Below, one piece after another: positions 8,486 to 18,452 of a stretch of DNA of 64,000 nucleotides. The DNA comes from Erwinia sorbitola (lineage in GTDB: Bacteria; Pseudomonadota; Gammaproteobacteria; Enterobacterales; Enterobacteriaceae): contig NZ_CP046509.1 of NCBI RefSeq assembly GCF_009738185.1, positions 871,501-935,500 of the forward strand, written 5' to 3'. The notes beneath the pieces were generated by a model. That model had not been told where the DNA came from and made no database searches. It saw only the letters and a program-made list of their open reading frames with translations. The position numbers and the translations under genes were made by a program. Position 1 is the first letter of the stretch. Every line of letters begins with the position of its first letter.

Positions 8486-11400
8486 ACCCGTCGCGCATCT
8501 TCATCGAACGTCCGGTCGCCACTATCTTGCTGATGGTGGGCGTGCTGATCTCCGGTATTTTTGCCTACCGGATGCTCTCCACCTCGGCGCTGCCGCAGGT
8601 AGATTATCCTACTATTCAGGTCACCACCCTCTATCCTGGCGCCAGCCCGGATGTAATGGCGTCCTCTGTGACAGCACCGCTGGAGCGGCAGCTCGGGCAG
8701 ATGTCCGGCCTCAGTCAGATGGCCTCCAGCAGCGCCAGCGGTTCCTCGGTGATCACCCTGAAGTTTTCACTGGATCTGTCGCTGGACGTGGCCGAACAGG
8801 AAGTGCAGGCGGCGATCAATGCCGCCGACAGCCTGCTGCCCACCGATCTGCCAAATCCGCCCACCTATAAAAAGGTCAACCCGGCGGACAGCGCGGTGAT
8901 CACCCTGGCGGCCAGCTCAGACACGCTGCCGCTGACCAAAGTGCAGGATCTGGTCAACACCCGAATAGCGTTAAAACTGTCGCAGATTTCCGGGGTCGGC
9001 ATGGTAACGCTGGCGGGGGGGCATCAGCCTGCAATCCGCGTGCAGATGGATCCAAAAGCGCTGGCGGCCCACGGCCTGACGCTGGAGGATGTCAACACGC
9101 TGGTCAGCAACAGCAATGTGAATGGATCAAAAGGTGGCTTTGACGGCCAGTATCATTCGGTGACCATTGATGCCAACGATCAGCTGCGCACCGCCGCCGA
9201 GTACGGCAACCTGATCCTCACCTATAAAAATGGTGCCGCGCTGCGCCTGCGCGATCTGGCGCATATTGAAGAAGCAGCGGAAAACAGCTGGCAGTCAGCC
9301 TGGGCCAACAACAGCCCGGCGATTGTTATCAGCGTACAGCGCCAGCCGGGCGCAAATGTGATTTCGGTGGTGGACAGCATCAAAGCGCAGCTGCCAACGT
9401 TACAGGCGGCGCTGCCGGATGGAGTAAAAGTCACCATTCTTTCTGACCGTACCCAGACCATTCGCGCCTCGATCAGCGATGTGCAGTTTGAGCTGATGCT
9501 GTCGATAGCCCTGGTGGTCATGGTCACCTTCCTGTTCCTGCGCAACGTGGCGGCCACGCTGATCCCCAGCGTGGCGGTGCCGCTGTCGCTGGTGGGTACT
9601 TTCGGCGTGATGTATCTGGCCGGATTCAGCCTTAACAACCTGTCGCTGATGGCGCTGACCGTTGCCACGGGCTTCGTTATTGATGACGCTATTGTGGTGG
9701 TGGAGAATATCTCCCGCCGGCTGGAAAAGGGCGAAAGCCCGATGGAAGCAGCGCTGAAAGGCTCGGCACAGATCGGCTTCACTATCATTTCTCTGACCTT
9801 CTCGCTGATTGCGGTACTGATCCCGCTGCTGTTTATGGGCGATGTGGTCGGGCGGCTGTTCCGCGAATTTGCCATTACGCTGTCGGTGTCGATTCTGGTA
9901 TCGATGCTGGTGTCGCTGACCCTGACGCCGATGCTTTGCGCTTATCTGCTGCATCATATTCCTGAAAATCGTCAGTCACGCTTTTACCGCAAGGGCGGGG
10001 AGTTCTTCGATCGGCTGGTGGCCGGTTACGACCGCCTGCTCACCCTCGTTCTTAACCACCAACGGCTGACGCTGCTGGTAGCATTAGCCACCCTGGTGCT
10101 TACCGCGCTGCTTTATCTGGTGGTGCCGAAAGGCTTCTTCCCGGCGCAGGATACCGGACTGATCCAGGGCGTTACCGTCGCTTCGCAGGACGTCTCATTT
10201 AAAGAGATGTCGCGGCGTCAGCAGCAGCTGGCGGCGATTATCCTCAAAAATCCGGCGGTGGAGAGTCTTTCATCAACGGTGGGTATCGACGGCAGCAATA
10301 CCAGTCTTAACAGCGGCCGTATGCAAATTAACCTCAAGTCATTTGATGAGCGGGATCAGCGTGCCGAAAGCGTGATCGCAGAGCTGCAACAGGCAACGGC
10401 GGGCGTGCCGGGCATCGCGCTCTATCTGCAATCAGCGCAGGATCTGACGGTCAACGACCAGGTCACGCCGGATCGCTACCAGCTCACCCTTGATGACGCA
10501 GACAGCCAGAACCTGGTGGAGTGGTCGCCGAAACTGGTCAGCGCCTTGCAGCAGCGCCCGGAATTCAGTTCGGTGGTCAGCAACTTACAGGATCAGGGGC
10601 AGGTGGCTTACGTTGAGCTGAACCGCGATGCAGCAGCCCGCTACGGCATTACCGCCGCTGACGTAGATAACGCACTGTATAACGCCTTTGGACAGCGCCT
10701 GATTTCAACCATTTTTACCCAGTCAAACCAGTATCGCGTGGTGCTGGAAGTGGCACCGAAGTTCCAGCAGTCTCCGGCTTCATTTGATGATATCTACCTG
10801 CAACCCTCCACCAGCAGCAGTTCAACATCAACCACCTCAACCACTTCCGGCAGTACCAGCAGTACGACGGATAGCACCAGCACCAGCAGCAGCACCAGCA
10901 CTACCAGTGGAATGGTGAAACTGACGTCGGTGGCGACGATTCATCTGCGTACCGGTTCACTGGTGCATATGCGCCTGAACCAGTTCCCGGCGGTGACCCT
11001 GTCGTTCAATCTTAACGACGGCTATTCGCTGGAGCAGGCACAGCAGGCTGTCAGTGATGTCAGTACCTCGCTGGCATTGCCGCAGTCGATTACCCTGCGC
11101 TATCAGGGAGAGGCGGCGGCGTTCCAGAGCGCCACCGGCAATACGCTGTGGCTGATCCTGGCCGCGTTGCTCACCATGTACGTGGTACTGGGCATTCTTT
11201 ACGAAAGCTTTATCCACCCGGTGACTATTCTCTCAACGCTGCCGTCTGCGGCGGTAGGAGCACTGCTGACCCTGCTGCTGGCGGATACGGAGTTCAGCCT
11301 GATTGCCCTGATTGGGGTGATCCTGCTGATCGGCATTGTGAAAAAGAACGCCATTATGATGATCGACTTTGCGCTGGAGGCAGAGAACAAGCAGCACCTC

Positions 11401-11679
11401 AGCCCGCGAGAGGCGATCCATCAGGCCTGCCTGCTGCGCTTCCGTCCGATCCTGATGACCACGATGGCGGCGCTGCTTGGGGCACTGCCGCTGATGCTGG
11501 CCTCCGGTTCCGGCGCGGAGCTGCGTCAGCCGCTGGGGCTGGTGATTGTCGGCGGGCTGATCTTCAGCCAGGTACTGACGCTGTTCTCCACCCCGGTGAT
11601 CTATCTGATGTTTGACGGGATGTCGCAGCGCATGAAGCGCCGTCTGCGCCGTTCCGCTGCCGCCCGGGGGCGTGAATGA
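8482..11679 (+). CDS. mdtB: MdtB-like RND efflux transporter with Ser/Thr-rich insertion
   Basis: This is one of the two RND subunits of MdtB2C-type heteromeric pumps in the inner membrane. It has 1065 residues against about 1040 in E. coli. The start (NPSRIFIERPVATILLM), the paired aspartates of helix 4 (ATGFVIDDAIVVVENI) and the helix-10 lysine (IGIVKKNAIMMIDF) are intact. The excess length is almost all one tract of 35 residues (776-810), 32 of them Ser or Thr. It replaces a short loop in the second periplasmic porter region, right after QYRVVLE...DIYLQP and before VKLTSVATI. The reading frame is undisturbed around it. The gene overlaps mdtA and mdtC by 4 bases each. Confidence 0.92.
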   Translation: MNPSRIFIERPVATILLMVGVLISGIFAYRMLSTSALPQVDYPTIQVTTLYPGASPDVMASSVTAPLERQLGQMSGLSQMASSSASGSSVITLKFSLDLSLDVAEQEVQAAINAADSLLPTDLPNPPTYKKVNPADSAVITLAASSDTLPLTKVQDLVNTRIALKLSQISGVGMVTLAGGHQPAIRVQMDPKALAAHGLTLEDVNTLVSNSNVNGSKGGFDGQYHSVTIDANDQLRTAAEYGNLILTYKNGAALRLRDLAHIEEAAENSWQSAWANNSPAIVISVQRQPGANVISVVDSIKAQLPTLQAALPDGVKVTILSDRTQTIRASISDVQFELMLSIALVVMVTFLFLRNVAATLIPSVAVPLSLVGTFGVMYLAGFSLNNLSLMALTVATGFVIDDAIVVVENISRRLEKGESPMEAALKGSAQIGFTIISLTFSLIAVLIPLLFMGDVVGRLFREFAITLSVSILVSMLVSLTLTPMLCAYLLHHIPENRQSRFYRKGGEFFDRLVAGYDRLLTLVLNHQRLTLLVALATLVLTALLYLVVPKGFFPAQDTGLIQGVTVASQDVSFKEMSRRQQQLAAIILKNPAVESLSSTVGIDGSNTSLNSGRMQINLKSFDERDQRAESVIAELQQATAGVPGIALYLQSAQDLTVNDQVTPDRYQLTLDDADSQNLVEWSPKLVSALQQRPEFSSVVSNLQDQGQVAYVELNRDAAARYGITAADVDNALYNAFGQRLISTIFTQSNQYRVVLEVAPKFQQSPASFDDIYLQPSTSSSSTSTTSTTSGSTSSTTDSTSTSSSTSTTSGMVKLTSVATIHLRTGSLVHMRLNQFPAVTLSFNLNDGYSLEQAQQAVSDVSTSLALPQSITLRYQGEAAAFQSATGNTLWLILAALLTMYVVLGILYESFIHPVTILSTLPSAAVGALLTLLLADTEFSLIALIGVILLIGIVKKNAIMMIDFALEAENKQHLSPREAIHQACLLRFRPILMTTMAALLGALPLMLASGSGAELRQPLGLVIVGGLIFSQVLTLFSTPVIYLMFDGMSQRMKRRLRRSAAARGRE
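10807..10911 (+). repeat. ACC/AGC-rich microsatellite coding a Ser/Thr tract in MdtB
   Basis: Nearly every codon in this 105-base stretch is for Ser or Thr, mainly AGC, ACC, ACT and TCA. It includes short runs of ACCAGC hexamers. The length could change by slippage in multiples of three without breaking the frame. Confidence 0.85.
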
Positions 11680-14600
11680 GCATCACGCGTCTGTTTATTT
11701 TCCGCCCGGTTGCCACGCTGCTACTGACGCTGGCGCTGGTGCTGCTCGGCGCGCTGGGCTATCGCCTTTTGCCGGTGGCACCGCTACCGACGGTCGATTT
11801 TCCCACCATTATGGTGTCAGCGGATCTGCCCGGTGCCAGCCCGGAAACCATGGCCGCTACGGTGGCTACGCCGCTGGAGCGCGCGCTGGGACAGATTGCC
11901 GGGATCACCGAAATGACCTCGGAAAGCTCGCAGGGCTCGACCAATATCATCCTGCAATTTGCGCTGGATCGTGATATCAACGGCGCGGCCCGCGATGTGC
12001 AGGCGGCCATCAATGCGGCGCGCAGCCTGCTGCCCAGCAGTATGCCGTCGCTGCCGACCTATCAGAAAGCCAACCCGTCCGATGCTCCGGTGCTGATGAT
12101 GGCGCTTTCATCCACTACCCGCACTAACGCGGAGCTGTACGATCTGGCCGACAGTAAAATCAAACAGAAGATTGCCCAGGTAACGGGAGTGGGGGATGTT
12201 TCCCTGCGCGGCAGTGCGCTGCCAGCGGTGCGTATTGATCTGCAACCGCAGCTGTTAAGCCAGTTTGGCGTCTCCCTCGACAGCGTGCGTGAAGCGGTTG
12301 CCAACAGCACCACCAATCTGCCGAAAGGGATGCTGCAAGGGAAAAGCCAGTCATGGATGGTGGACGGCAACGGCCAGCTCGACCAGGCCAGCCAGTACCG
12401 CAATCTGGTCATCAGCTACAGCAACGGGCGCGCCATTCATCTGAGCGATGTTGCTCATGTCTATGATGCAGTTGAAGATAACTACAGCGCTGGTTTCTAT
12501 AACGGCTCGCCGTCGGTGACCATCGGCGTTACCCGCTCTGCGGGAGCCAATATGCTGGAAACTATTGACGGTATCAAAGCCCAGCTGCCGCTGATTGAAA
12601 AGGATCTGCCCGCCGATGTGAAGCTGACCATCGTGGTGGATCGTTCTCCCAACGTGCGCGCCTCGCTGTATGAAACCGAAGAGACGCTGCTGATCGCCAT
12701 GCTGCTGGTGATCGCCGTGGTGTTTGTTTTCCTGCGCGATATACGGGCGCTGGTGATCCCGGCGCTGGCGCTGCCGGTGTCGCTGATTGGCACCTGCGCG
12801 GTGATGTATCTCTGTGGCTACAGCCTGGATAACCTGTCGCTGATGGCGCTGATTATCGCCACCGGTTTTGTGGTGGATGACGCCATCGTGGTGCTGGAAA
12901 ATATCACCCGCTATATCGAAGAGGGGCTGAGTCCGGTACGCGCGTCGATTAAAGGCGCGCAGGAGGTGAGCTTCACCGTACTGTCGATGACGCTGTCGCT
13001 GGTGGCGGTATTTATCCCCATCCTGCTGATGGGCAGCATTGTCGGGCGTCTGTTCCGTGAATTTGCCGTTACGCTCACCGCCTCGCTGATTATCTCCATG
13101 CTGGTCTCCCTCAGTCTGACGCCGATGCTCTGCTCGCGCCTGCTGAAGCGCAAACCCGCAGTAACCCGGCGTCCGCATCCGCTCTATCAGTGGATTGAAA
13201 ACGGTCTGAACCGCCTGCTGGCCGCCTATGCTGCCGCGCTGGGGTGGGTAATGCGTCATCAGCGGCTGACGATGTTCAGCCTGTTGCTGACGGTGATCCT
13301 GAATATTTTCCTCTACTCGGTAGTGCAGAAAGGTTTCTTCCCGAACCAGGACACCGGGCTGCTGATGGGCATGATGCGTGCTGACCAGAATATCTCGTTC
13401 CAGGCGATGGAGCCAAAGGTGAAAGCCTACGCGGCAATGATCGAACAGGATCCGGCGGTGGATGGCGTAATGTCGTCTATGGGCAGCGGGGCGTTTGGAT
13501 CGCGCAACACGGCGATGTTTTTCGTCCATCTGAAAGATTTTGATCAGCGCGATGCCAACGCCAGTCAGGTAGCCAACCGCCTCAGCGGCAAAACCCAGAG
13601 CGTTCCCGGGGTGGAGCTGTTCCTGATGGCGGCACAGGATCTGCATATCGGCGGGCGCAGCGCTAACGCCTCTTATCAGTACAGCTTGCAGGCTGACGAT
13701 CTCGATACGCTGCGTATCTGGACGCCGAAAGTGAAGGCCGCGCTGGAGCAGATCCCGCTGCTGACCAGCATTGACTCCGATTCGCAGACCGGCGGGCAGG
13801 AAGTGATGATCAATATCGATCGCGACCGCGCTACCCGGCTGGGAGTGGACGTGCAGATGCTGGATGACATGCTGAATAACGCCTTCAGCCAGCGTCAGGT
13901 CGCCACCCTGTATAAAACCCTTAATCAGTATCATGTGGTGATGTCTCTCAGTCCGGAGTGGACGCGTGACCCGGATACGCTCAATAAGCTGTTTGTGGTG
14001 AATGACAGCGGCGATCGCATTCCGCTATCGGCCTTTGCCACTATCAGCGGCAGCAACGCGCCGCTCTCGGTGAACCACCAGGGGCAGTCGGCCACCAGCA
14101 CTATCGCTTTCAACCTCCAGGATGGCGTTTCTCTTGAGCAGGCGCAGGCTGCGGTGAAAACCGCGATGGCTAAAATTGGTCTGCCGGACACGATTCAGGC
14201 CGGATTTGCGGGTACCGCGCAGGCCTTTTCTGAGCTGAGTGCGTCAATGCCTTGGCTGATTCTGGCGGCGCTGGCGGCGGTCTATATCGTGCTGGGGATG
14301 CTGTATGAGAGCTATATTCATCCGCTGACGATCCTCTCCACGCTGCCCTCTGCCGGGGTGGGGGCGCTGCTGCTGATGCTGCTGACCGGCACTGAGCTGA
14401 CGGTTATTGCGCTGATCGGCATTCTGCTGCTGATAGGCATTGTGAAAAAGAACGCCATTATGATGATCGACTTCGCGCTGGCCGCCGAACGTAAGCAGGG
14501 AATGACGCCGCAGCAGGCGATTACCCAGGCCTGCCTGATGCGCTTCCGTCCAATAATGATGACCACCCTGGCGGCGTTCTTCGGCGCGCTGCCGCTGGCG

Positions 14601-14774
14601 CTGGGCAGCGGCGGTGATGCCGATCTGCGCAGCCCGCTGGGGCTGGCAATCGCCGGTGGCCTGGCCCTGAGCCAGTTACTTACATTGTTCACCACTCCGG
14701 TGGTGTACCTCTATCTTGACCGCGTCAGCCGTGCCACCCGCAATCAGTGGCAGCGTCTGCGTCATGCTGAATAA
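11676..14774 (+). CDS. mdtC: MdtC-like RND efflux transporter
   Basis: This is the partner RND subunit of MdtB in the heterotrimeric inner-membrane pump. It has 1032 residues, close to the E. coli length of 1025. It has the MdtC start (SITRLFIFRPVATLLLTLAL), the helix-4 aspartate pair (ATGFVVDDAIVVLENI) and the helix-10 lysine (IGIVKKNAIMMIDF). The two periplasmic porter loops are of normal size, so the Ser/Thr tract is specific to MdtB. It overlaps mdtB by 4 bases. Downstream, instead of the MFS transporter mdtD and the baeSR regulators of E. coli, there is an outer-membrane channel gene. Confidence 0.93.
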   Translation: MSITRLFIFRPVATLLLTLALVLLGALGYRLLPVAPLPTVDFPTIMVSADLPGASPETMAATVATPLERALGQIAGITEMTSESSQGSTNIILQFALDRDINGAARDVQAAINAARSLLPSSMPSLPTYQKANPSDAPVLMMALSSTTRTNAELYDLADSKIKQKIAQVTGVGDVSLRGSALPAVRIDLQPQLLSQFGVSLDSVREAVANSTTNLPKGMLQGKSQSWMVDGNGQLDQASQYRNLVISYSNGRAIHLSDVAHVYDAVEDNYSAGFYNGSPSVTIGVTRSAGANMLETIDGIKAQLPLIEKDLPADVKLTIVVDRSPNVRASLYETEETLLIAMLLVIAVVFVFLRDIRALVIPALALPVSLIGTCAVMYLCGYSLDNLSLMALIIATGFVVDDAIVVLENITRYIEEGLSPVRASIKGAQEVSFTVLSMTLSLVAVFIPILLMGSIVGRLFREFAVTLTASLIISMLVSLSLTPMLCSRLLKRKPAVTRRPHPLYQWIENGLNRLLAAYAAALGWVMRHQRLTMFSLLLTVILNIFLYSVVQKGFFPNQDTGLLMGMMRADQNISFQAMEPKVKAYAAMIEQDPAVDGVMSSMGSGAFGSRNTAMFFVHLKDFDQRDANASQVANRLSGKTQSVPGVELFLMAAQDLHIGGRSANASYQYSLQADDLDTLRIWTPKVKAALEQIPLLTSIDSDSQTGGQEVMINIDRDRATRLGVDVQMLDDMLNNAFSQRQVATLYKTLNQYHVVMSLSPEWTRDPDTLNKLFVVNDSGDRIPLSAFATISGSNAPLSVNHQGQSATSTIAFNLQDGVSLEQAQAAVKTAMAKIGLPDTIQAGFAGTAQAFSELSASMPWLILAALAAVYIVLGMLYESYIHPLTILSTLPSAGVGALLLMLLTGTELTVIALIGILLLIGIVKKNAIMMIDFALAAERKQGMTPQQAITQACLMRFRPIMMTTLAAFFGALPLALGSGGDADLRSPLGLAIAGGLALSQLLTLFTTPVVYLYLDRVSRATRNQWQRLRHAE

Positions 14775-16182
14775 TCCCATGATAAAAATAAATCCACTCT
14801 CATCCCTCGCACTGGTTCTGCTGATTAGCGGCTGCGCCGTTGGCCCGGACTATCAGCGCCCGGCGGCACCGACTTCATTGCAGTATAAAGAGGCTAAAGG
14901 CTGGCAGCAGGCGAGGCCGCAGGATCAGATCGCTAAAGGTAACTGGTGGGAGGTCTATCACGACAGCACGCTGGATGGGCTGCTGCGCCAGGTCAGCATC
15001 TCTAACCAGAACGTGGCGCAGTATGAAGCGCAGTACCGTCAGGCCCTGGCGCTGGCCTCTGAGTCGCGTAGCGATCTGTTCCCGACGGTCACCGGCACCG
15101 GCAGCTCGACGCGCAGTGGTGCGGATGCCAGCACCAGCACCAGCGGACAGTCGGTCAGCAACAGCCACTCATTGCAGGCATCCGCTTCCTGGGAGCTGGA
15201 TATCTGGGGCAAGCTGCGGCGTACGCTGGAGGAGAATCGGGCCAGCGCTGACGCCAGCGCCGCCGAACTGGCAAATATCACCCTCAGCGCTCAGTCAACG
15301 CTGGCACAGGACTATTTCCAGCTGCGCATTCTTGACCAGCGCATCGCGTTGTATCAGAAAAGTGTGGATATTTATCAGCGCTATCTGACGGTGATCCAGA
15401 ATAAATACCAGGCGGGCAGCGAATCGCGCGGAACCCTGGCGCAGGCGGAAACCCAGTTAGAGAGCACCCGTGCCTCGGCGCTCGATCTCAGCTGGCAGCG
15501 CGCCCAGCTGGAACATGCCATTGCGGTGCTGATGGGCAAAACTCCGGCGGAGTTCAGCCTGGCGGCTGCGCCGCTTGAGGCCACGCTGCCGCCGATCCCG
15601 CAGGCGTTACCGGCGGATCTGCTTCAGCGCCGTCCGGATATCGCCCAGGCAGAACGTACCATGGCAGCTGCCAACGCGGCAGTGGGCGTTGCCATTGCCG
15701 GTTACTATCCGGATCTCACTCTCAGCGCCAGCGCGGGTTACACCGGTTCCAGCTTCCGTAATCTGCTGACGCTACCAAACCGCGTCTGGTCGCTGGGGCC
15801 GAGCCTGAGTGGCACGCTGCTTGACTTTGGTGCCACCTCGGCGAAGGTGGAGCAGGCACGTGCCGCTTACGATGCCGATGTTGCCAGCTATCGCCAGACG
15901 GTACTTTCCGGCTTTGAAGAGGTTGAAAACTACCTGGTGGCGCTGCATACCTTCGGCGCTGAAATGCAGGCACAGCAGCGCGCTGCTGCCTCGGCCCAGG
16001 AGTCCGCACGGGTAACTTACAATCAGTATCAGGCGGGAATGATCGACTATCTCGACGTGGCCACCACCGAGAATACCAGCCTGACTCAGCAGCAGAGCCT
16101 GCTGACGCTGCAAAGCACCCAGTGGGTCACCAGCGTGCAGCTGATCGCCGCCCTGGGCGGCGGCTGGGAGGGCAGTAAATAA
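14764..16182 (+). CDS. RND outer-membrane channel lipoprotein linked to mdtABC (NodT/OprM family)
   Basis: This is probably the dedicated exit duct for the MdtABC pump. The signal peptide ends in LLISGC followed by Ala, as in outer-membrane lipoproteins, and the mature part begins AVGPDYQRP. The conserved DLLQRRPDI motif and the two-repeat coiled-coil layout are clear. A low-complexity Ser/Thr stretch near residues 115-135 lies in a surface-loop region. ATG 14764 overlaps mdtC by 11 bases; ATG 14779 is an equally possible start 4 bases after the mdtC stop, and neither has a strong ribosome-binding site. E. coli has no channel gene here and uses TolC. Confidence 0.88.
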   Translation: MLNNPMIKINPLSSLALVLLISGCAVGPDYQRPAAPTSLQYKEAKGWQQARPQDQIAKGNWWEVYHDSTLDGLLRQVSISNQNVAQYEAQYRQALALASESRSDLFPTVTGTGSSTRSGADASTSTSGQSVSNSHSLQASASWELDIWGKLRRTLEENRASADASAAELANITLSAQSTLAQDYFQLRILDQRIALYQKSVDIYQRYLTVIQNKYQAGSESRGTLAQAETQLESTRASALDLSWQRAQLEHAIAVLMGKTPAEFSLAAAPLEATLPPIPQALPADLLQRRPDIAQAERTMAAANAAVGVAIAGYYPDLTLSASAGYTGSSFRNLLTLPNRVWSLGPSLSGTLLDFGATSAKVEQARAAYDADVASYRQTVLSGFEEVENYLVALHTFGAEMQAQQRAAASAQESARVTYNQYQAGMIDYLDVATTENTSLTQQQSLLTLQSTQWVTSVQLIAALGGGWEGSK

Positions 16183-16295
16183 GTTTGTTGCCTGATGACT
16201 TCCCCGAATAAGCAGGAAAAAGCCAATAGATATTGAGTTGTCCGCACCTTTGCTGCATCGTTAACGCAATTTTTTAACTGCTAAAAGGACAAGGC

Positions 16296-18452
16296 ATGTT
16301 GTTTTCCGTGTTGCGTTTTTTGTTGCGGGTACTGTTCCGTACCCGCCTGACAGGCGATCTCTCCGGGCTTTATAAAGAGAAAGTGTTAATCACGCCTAAC
16401 CATATGTCATTCCTGGATGGCATCCTGCTGGCGGTATTCCTGCCGATTAAACCCGTATTTGCCGTCTACTCCTCCATCAGCGAGCAGTGGTATATGCGGC
16501 TGCTGCGATCGATGATCGATTTCGTACCACTCGATCCGACCAAACCGATGTCCATCAAGCACCTGGTGAGACTGATCGGCCAGGGGCGTCCGGTTGTGAT
16601 CTTCCCGGAAGGGCGCATTACCGTCACCGGATCGTTAATGAAAATTTACGATGGTGCGGGATTTGTCGCGGCAAAATCGCAGGCGACCGTGGTACCGCTA
16701 CGTATTGAAGGGGCTGAATACACGCTGTTTGGTCGCCTGGCTGGCGTCTTTAAACGCCGCCTGTTCCCGCGTATTACGCTGACCGTGCTGCCTTCCACCA
16801 CCATTCCCATGCCGGAAGCGCCGCGCGCCCGCGATCGCCGCCGTCTGGCGGGTGAGCATCTGCACCATATTATGATGGAAGCACGTATGGCGGTGCGCCC
16901 GCGCGAAACGTTGTATGAGGCATTCCTCGCGGCGCGTACCCGCTATGGCCTGTTTAAACCCTGTGTTGAAGACGTTAATTTTAAACCAGACACCTACACC
17001 GGACTGCTGAAAAAGTCCCTCGGCGTTGGGCGTATTCTCGAACGCTACAGCCATCCGGGCGAATATATCGGTCTGCTGCTGCCGAATGCCACCGTCACGG
17101 CGGCGGCGATTATCGGCGCATCGATGCGCGGGCGCATTCCGGCAATGCTCAATTACACCTCTGGGGTTAAAGGGCTGACCAGCTCCCTTGCTGCGGCCGA
17201 AGTAAAAACCGTATTTACCTCACGCCAGTTCCTTGATAAAGGCAAGCTGTGGCATCTGCCGGAAGGGATCCCTCATGTGCAGTGGATCTATCTGGAAGAT
17301 CTGAAAGATACCGTTACCTTGCAGGATAAACTGTGGATCCTGCGCCATCTGCTGACACCTGCGCGCGCGCAGCTGCCGCAGCAGCCTGAAGATGCCGCAA
17401 TGGTGCTGTTTACCTCTGGCTCAGAAGGTCATCCGAAAGGGGTAGTGCATTCGCATAAAAGCCTGCTGGCCAACGTAGAACAGATTCGCACCGTTGCCGA
17501 CTTTACGCCGCGCGATCGTTTTATGTCGGCGCTGCCGCTTTTCCACGCCTTCGGCCTGACCGTTGGCCTGTTTACGCCGTTAATGACCGGGGCGCAGGTG
17601 TTCCTCTATCCCAGCCCGCTGCATTACCGCATTGTGCCGGAGCTGGTCTACGATCGTAACTGCACCGTGCTGTTTGGCACCTCCACCTTCCTCGGCAACT
17701 ATGCGCGCTTTGCCAATCCGTATGACTTTGCCCGCCTGCGCTATGTGGTGGCCGGTGCTGAGAAGCTGCAAGAGCAGACCCGCGAGCTGTGGATGGAGAA
17801 ATACGGCATCCGCATTCTTGAGGGCTACGGCGTCACCGAATGTGCACCTGTGGTGGCGATTAACGTACCGATGGCGGCGAAATCGCATACCGTGGGTCGT
17901 ATCCTGCCGGGGATGGATTCTCGCCTCGTCTCAGTGCCGGGAATTGAGCAGGGCGGTTTACTTCAGCTGCGCGGCCCAAACATTATGAAAGGCTATCTGC
18001 GCGTGGAACGCCCGGGTGTACTGGAAGAACCGCAGGCGGATAACGGCGAAGGACACATGGATGCGGGCTGGTATGACACCGGCGATATCGTCAGCTTCGA
18101 TGAAGGTGGCTTCTGCCAGATTCAGGGGCGTGTGAAGCGCTTTGCAAAAATAGCCGGAGAGATGGTTTCACTGGAAACGGTTGAACTGATCGCCCAGAAA
18201 GCCTCCGGCGAGAAACAGCATGCCGCCACCATCAAACCGGACGGCAATCGTGGGGAGGCGCTGGTGCTGTTTACCACCGATACACAGCTTACCCGTGAAC
18301 AGCTCACCCGTGCAGCGCGTGAACTGGGCAGCCCGGAGCTGGCTATTCCCCGTGATATTCGCGTATTGATCCAACTGCCGCTACTGGGCAGCGGTAAGCC
18401 GGACTTTGTTACTCTGCGTGAAATGGCTGAAAAGCCAGAGGAGCAGGCATGA
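16296..18452 (+). CDS. aas: Bifunctional acyltransferase / acyl-ACP synthetase Aas
   Basis: Aas re-acylates lysophosphatidylethanolamine at the inner membrane, activating fatty acids onto bound acyl carrier protein with ATP. The 718-residue protein matches the E. coli length of 719. The N-terminal acyltransferase domain has the HxxxxD motif at His36-Asp41 (NHMSFLDG), and FPEGRITVTGS is the glycerophosphate-binding region. The C-terminal adenylate-forming domain has LFTSGSEGHPKGV and EGYGVTE. The stop codon overlaps the lplT start (ATGA). The 113 bases upstream show no clear promoter. E. coli has omrA/omrB and galR next to aas; here the neighbour is the RND cluster. Confidence 0.97.
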   Translation: MLFSVLRFLLRVLFRTRLTGDLSGLYKEKVLITPNHMSFLDGILLAVFLPIKPVFAVYSSISEQWYMRLLRSMIDFVPLDPTKPMSIKHLVRLIGQGRPVVIFPEGRITVTGSLMKIYDGAGFVAAKSQATVVPLRIEGAEYTLFGRLAGVFKRRLFPRITLTVLPSTTIPMPEAPRARDRRRLAGEHLHHIMMEARMAVRPRETLYEAFLAARTRYGLFKPCVEDVNFKPDTYTGLLKKSLGVGRILERYSHPGEYIGLLLPNATVTAAAIIGASMRGRIPAMLNYTSGVKGLTSSLAAAEVKTVFTSRQFLDKGKLWHLPEGIPHVQWIYLEDLKDTVTLQDKLWILRHLLTPARAQLPQQPEDAAMVLFTSGSEGHPKGVVHSHKSLLANVEQIRTVADFTPRDRFMSALPLFHAFGLTVGLFTPLMTGAQVFLYPSPLHYRIVPELVYDRNCTVLFGTSTFLGNYARFANPYDFARLRYVVAGAEKLQEQTRELWMEKYGIRILEGYGVTECAPVVAINVPMAAKSHTVGRILPGMDSRLVSVPGIEQGGLLQLRGPNIMKGYLRVERPGVLEEPQADNGEGHMDAGWYDTGDIVSFDEGGFCQIQGRVKRFAKIAGEMVSLETVELIAQKASGEKQHAATIKPDGNRGEALVLFTTDTQLTREQLTRAARELGSPELAIPRDIRVLIQLPLLGSGKPDFVTLREMAEKPEEQA

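Noticed and set aside
9222..9875. A 217-codon minus-strand open frame opposite mdtB
   Set aside because: Shadow of transmembrane codons of MdtB; Ser/Arg-rich antisense composition, no start signals.
12351..13934. A 527-codon open frame antisense to mdtC
   Set aside because: It lies wholly opposite a well-conserved transporter gene, is rich in His, Gln and Arg as expected from antisense of high-GC codons, and matches no family I know.
16183..16295. OmrA/OmrB sRNA genes next to aas, as in E. coli
   Set aside because: The characteristic 5' CCCAGAGGTATTG sequence and terminator are absent; the gap is only 113 bases.
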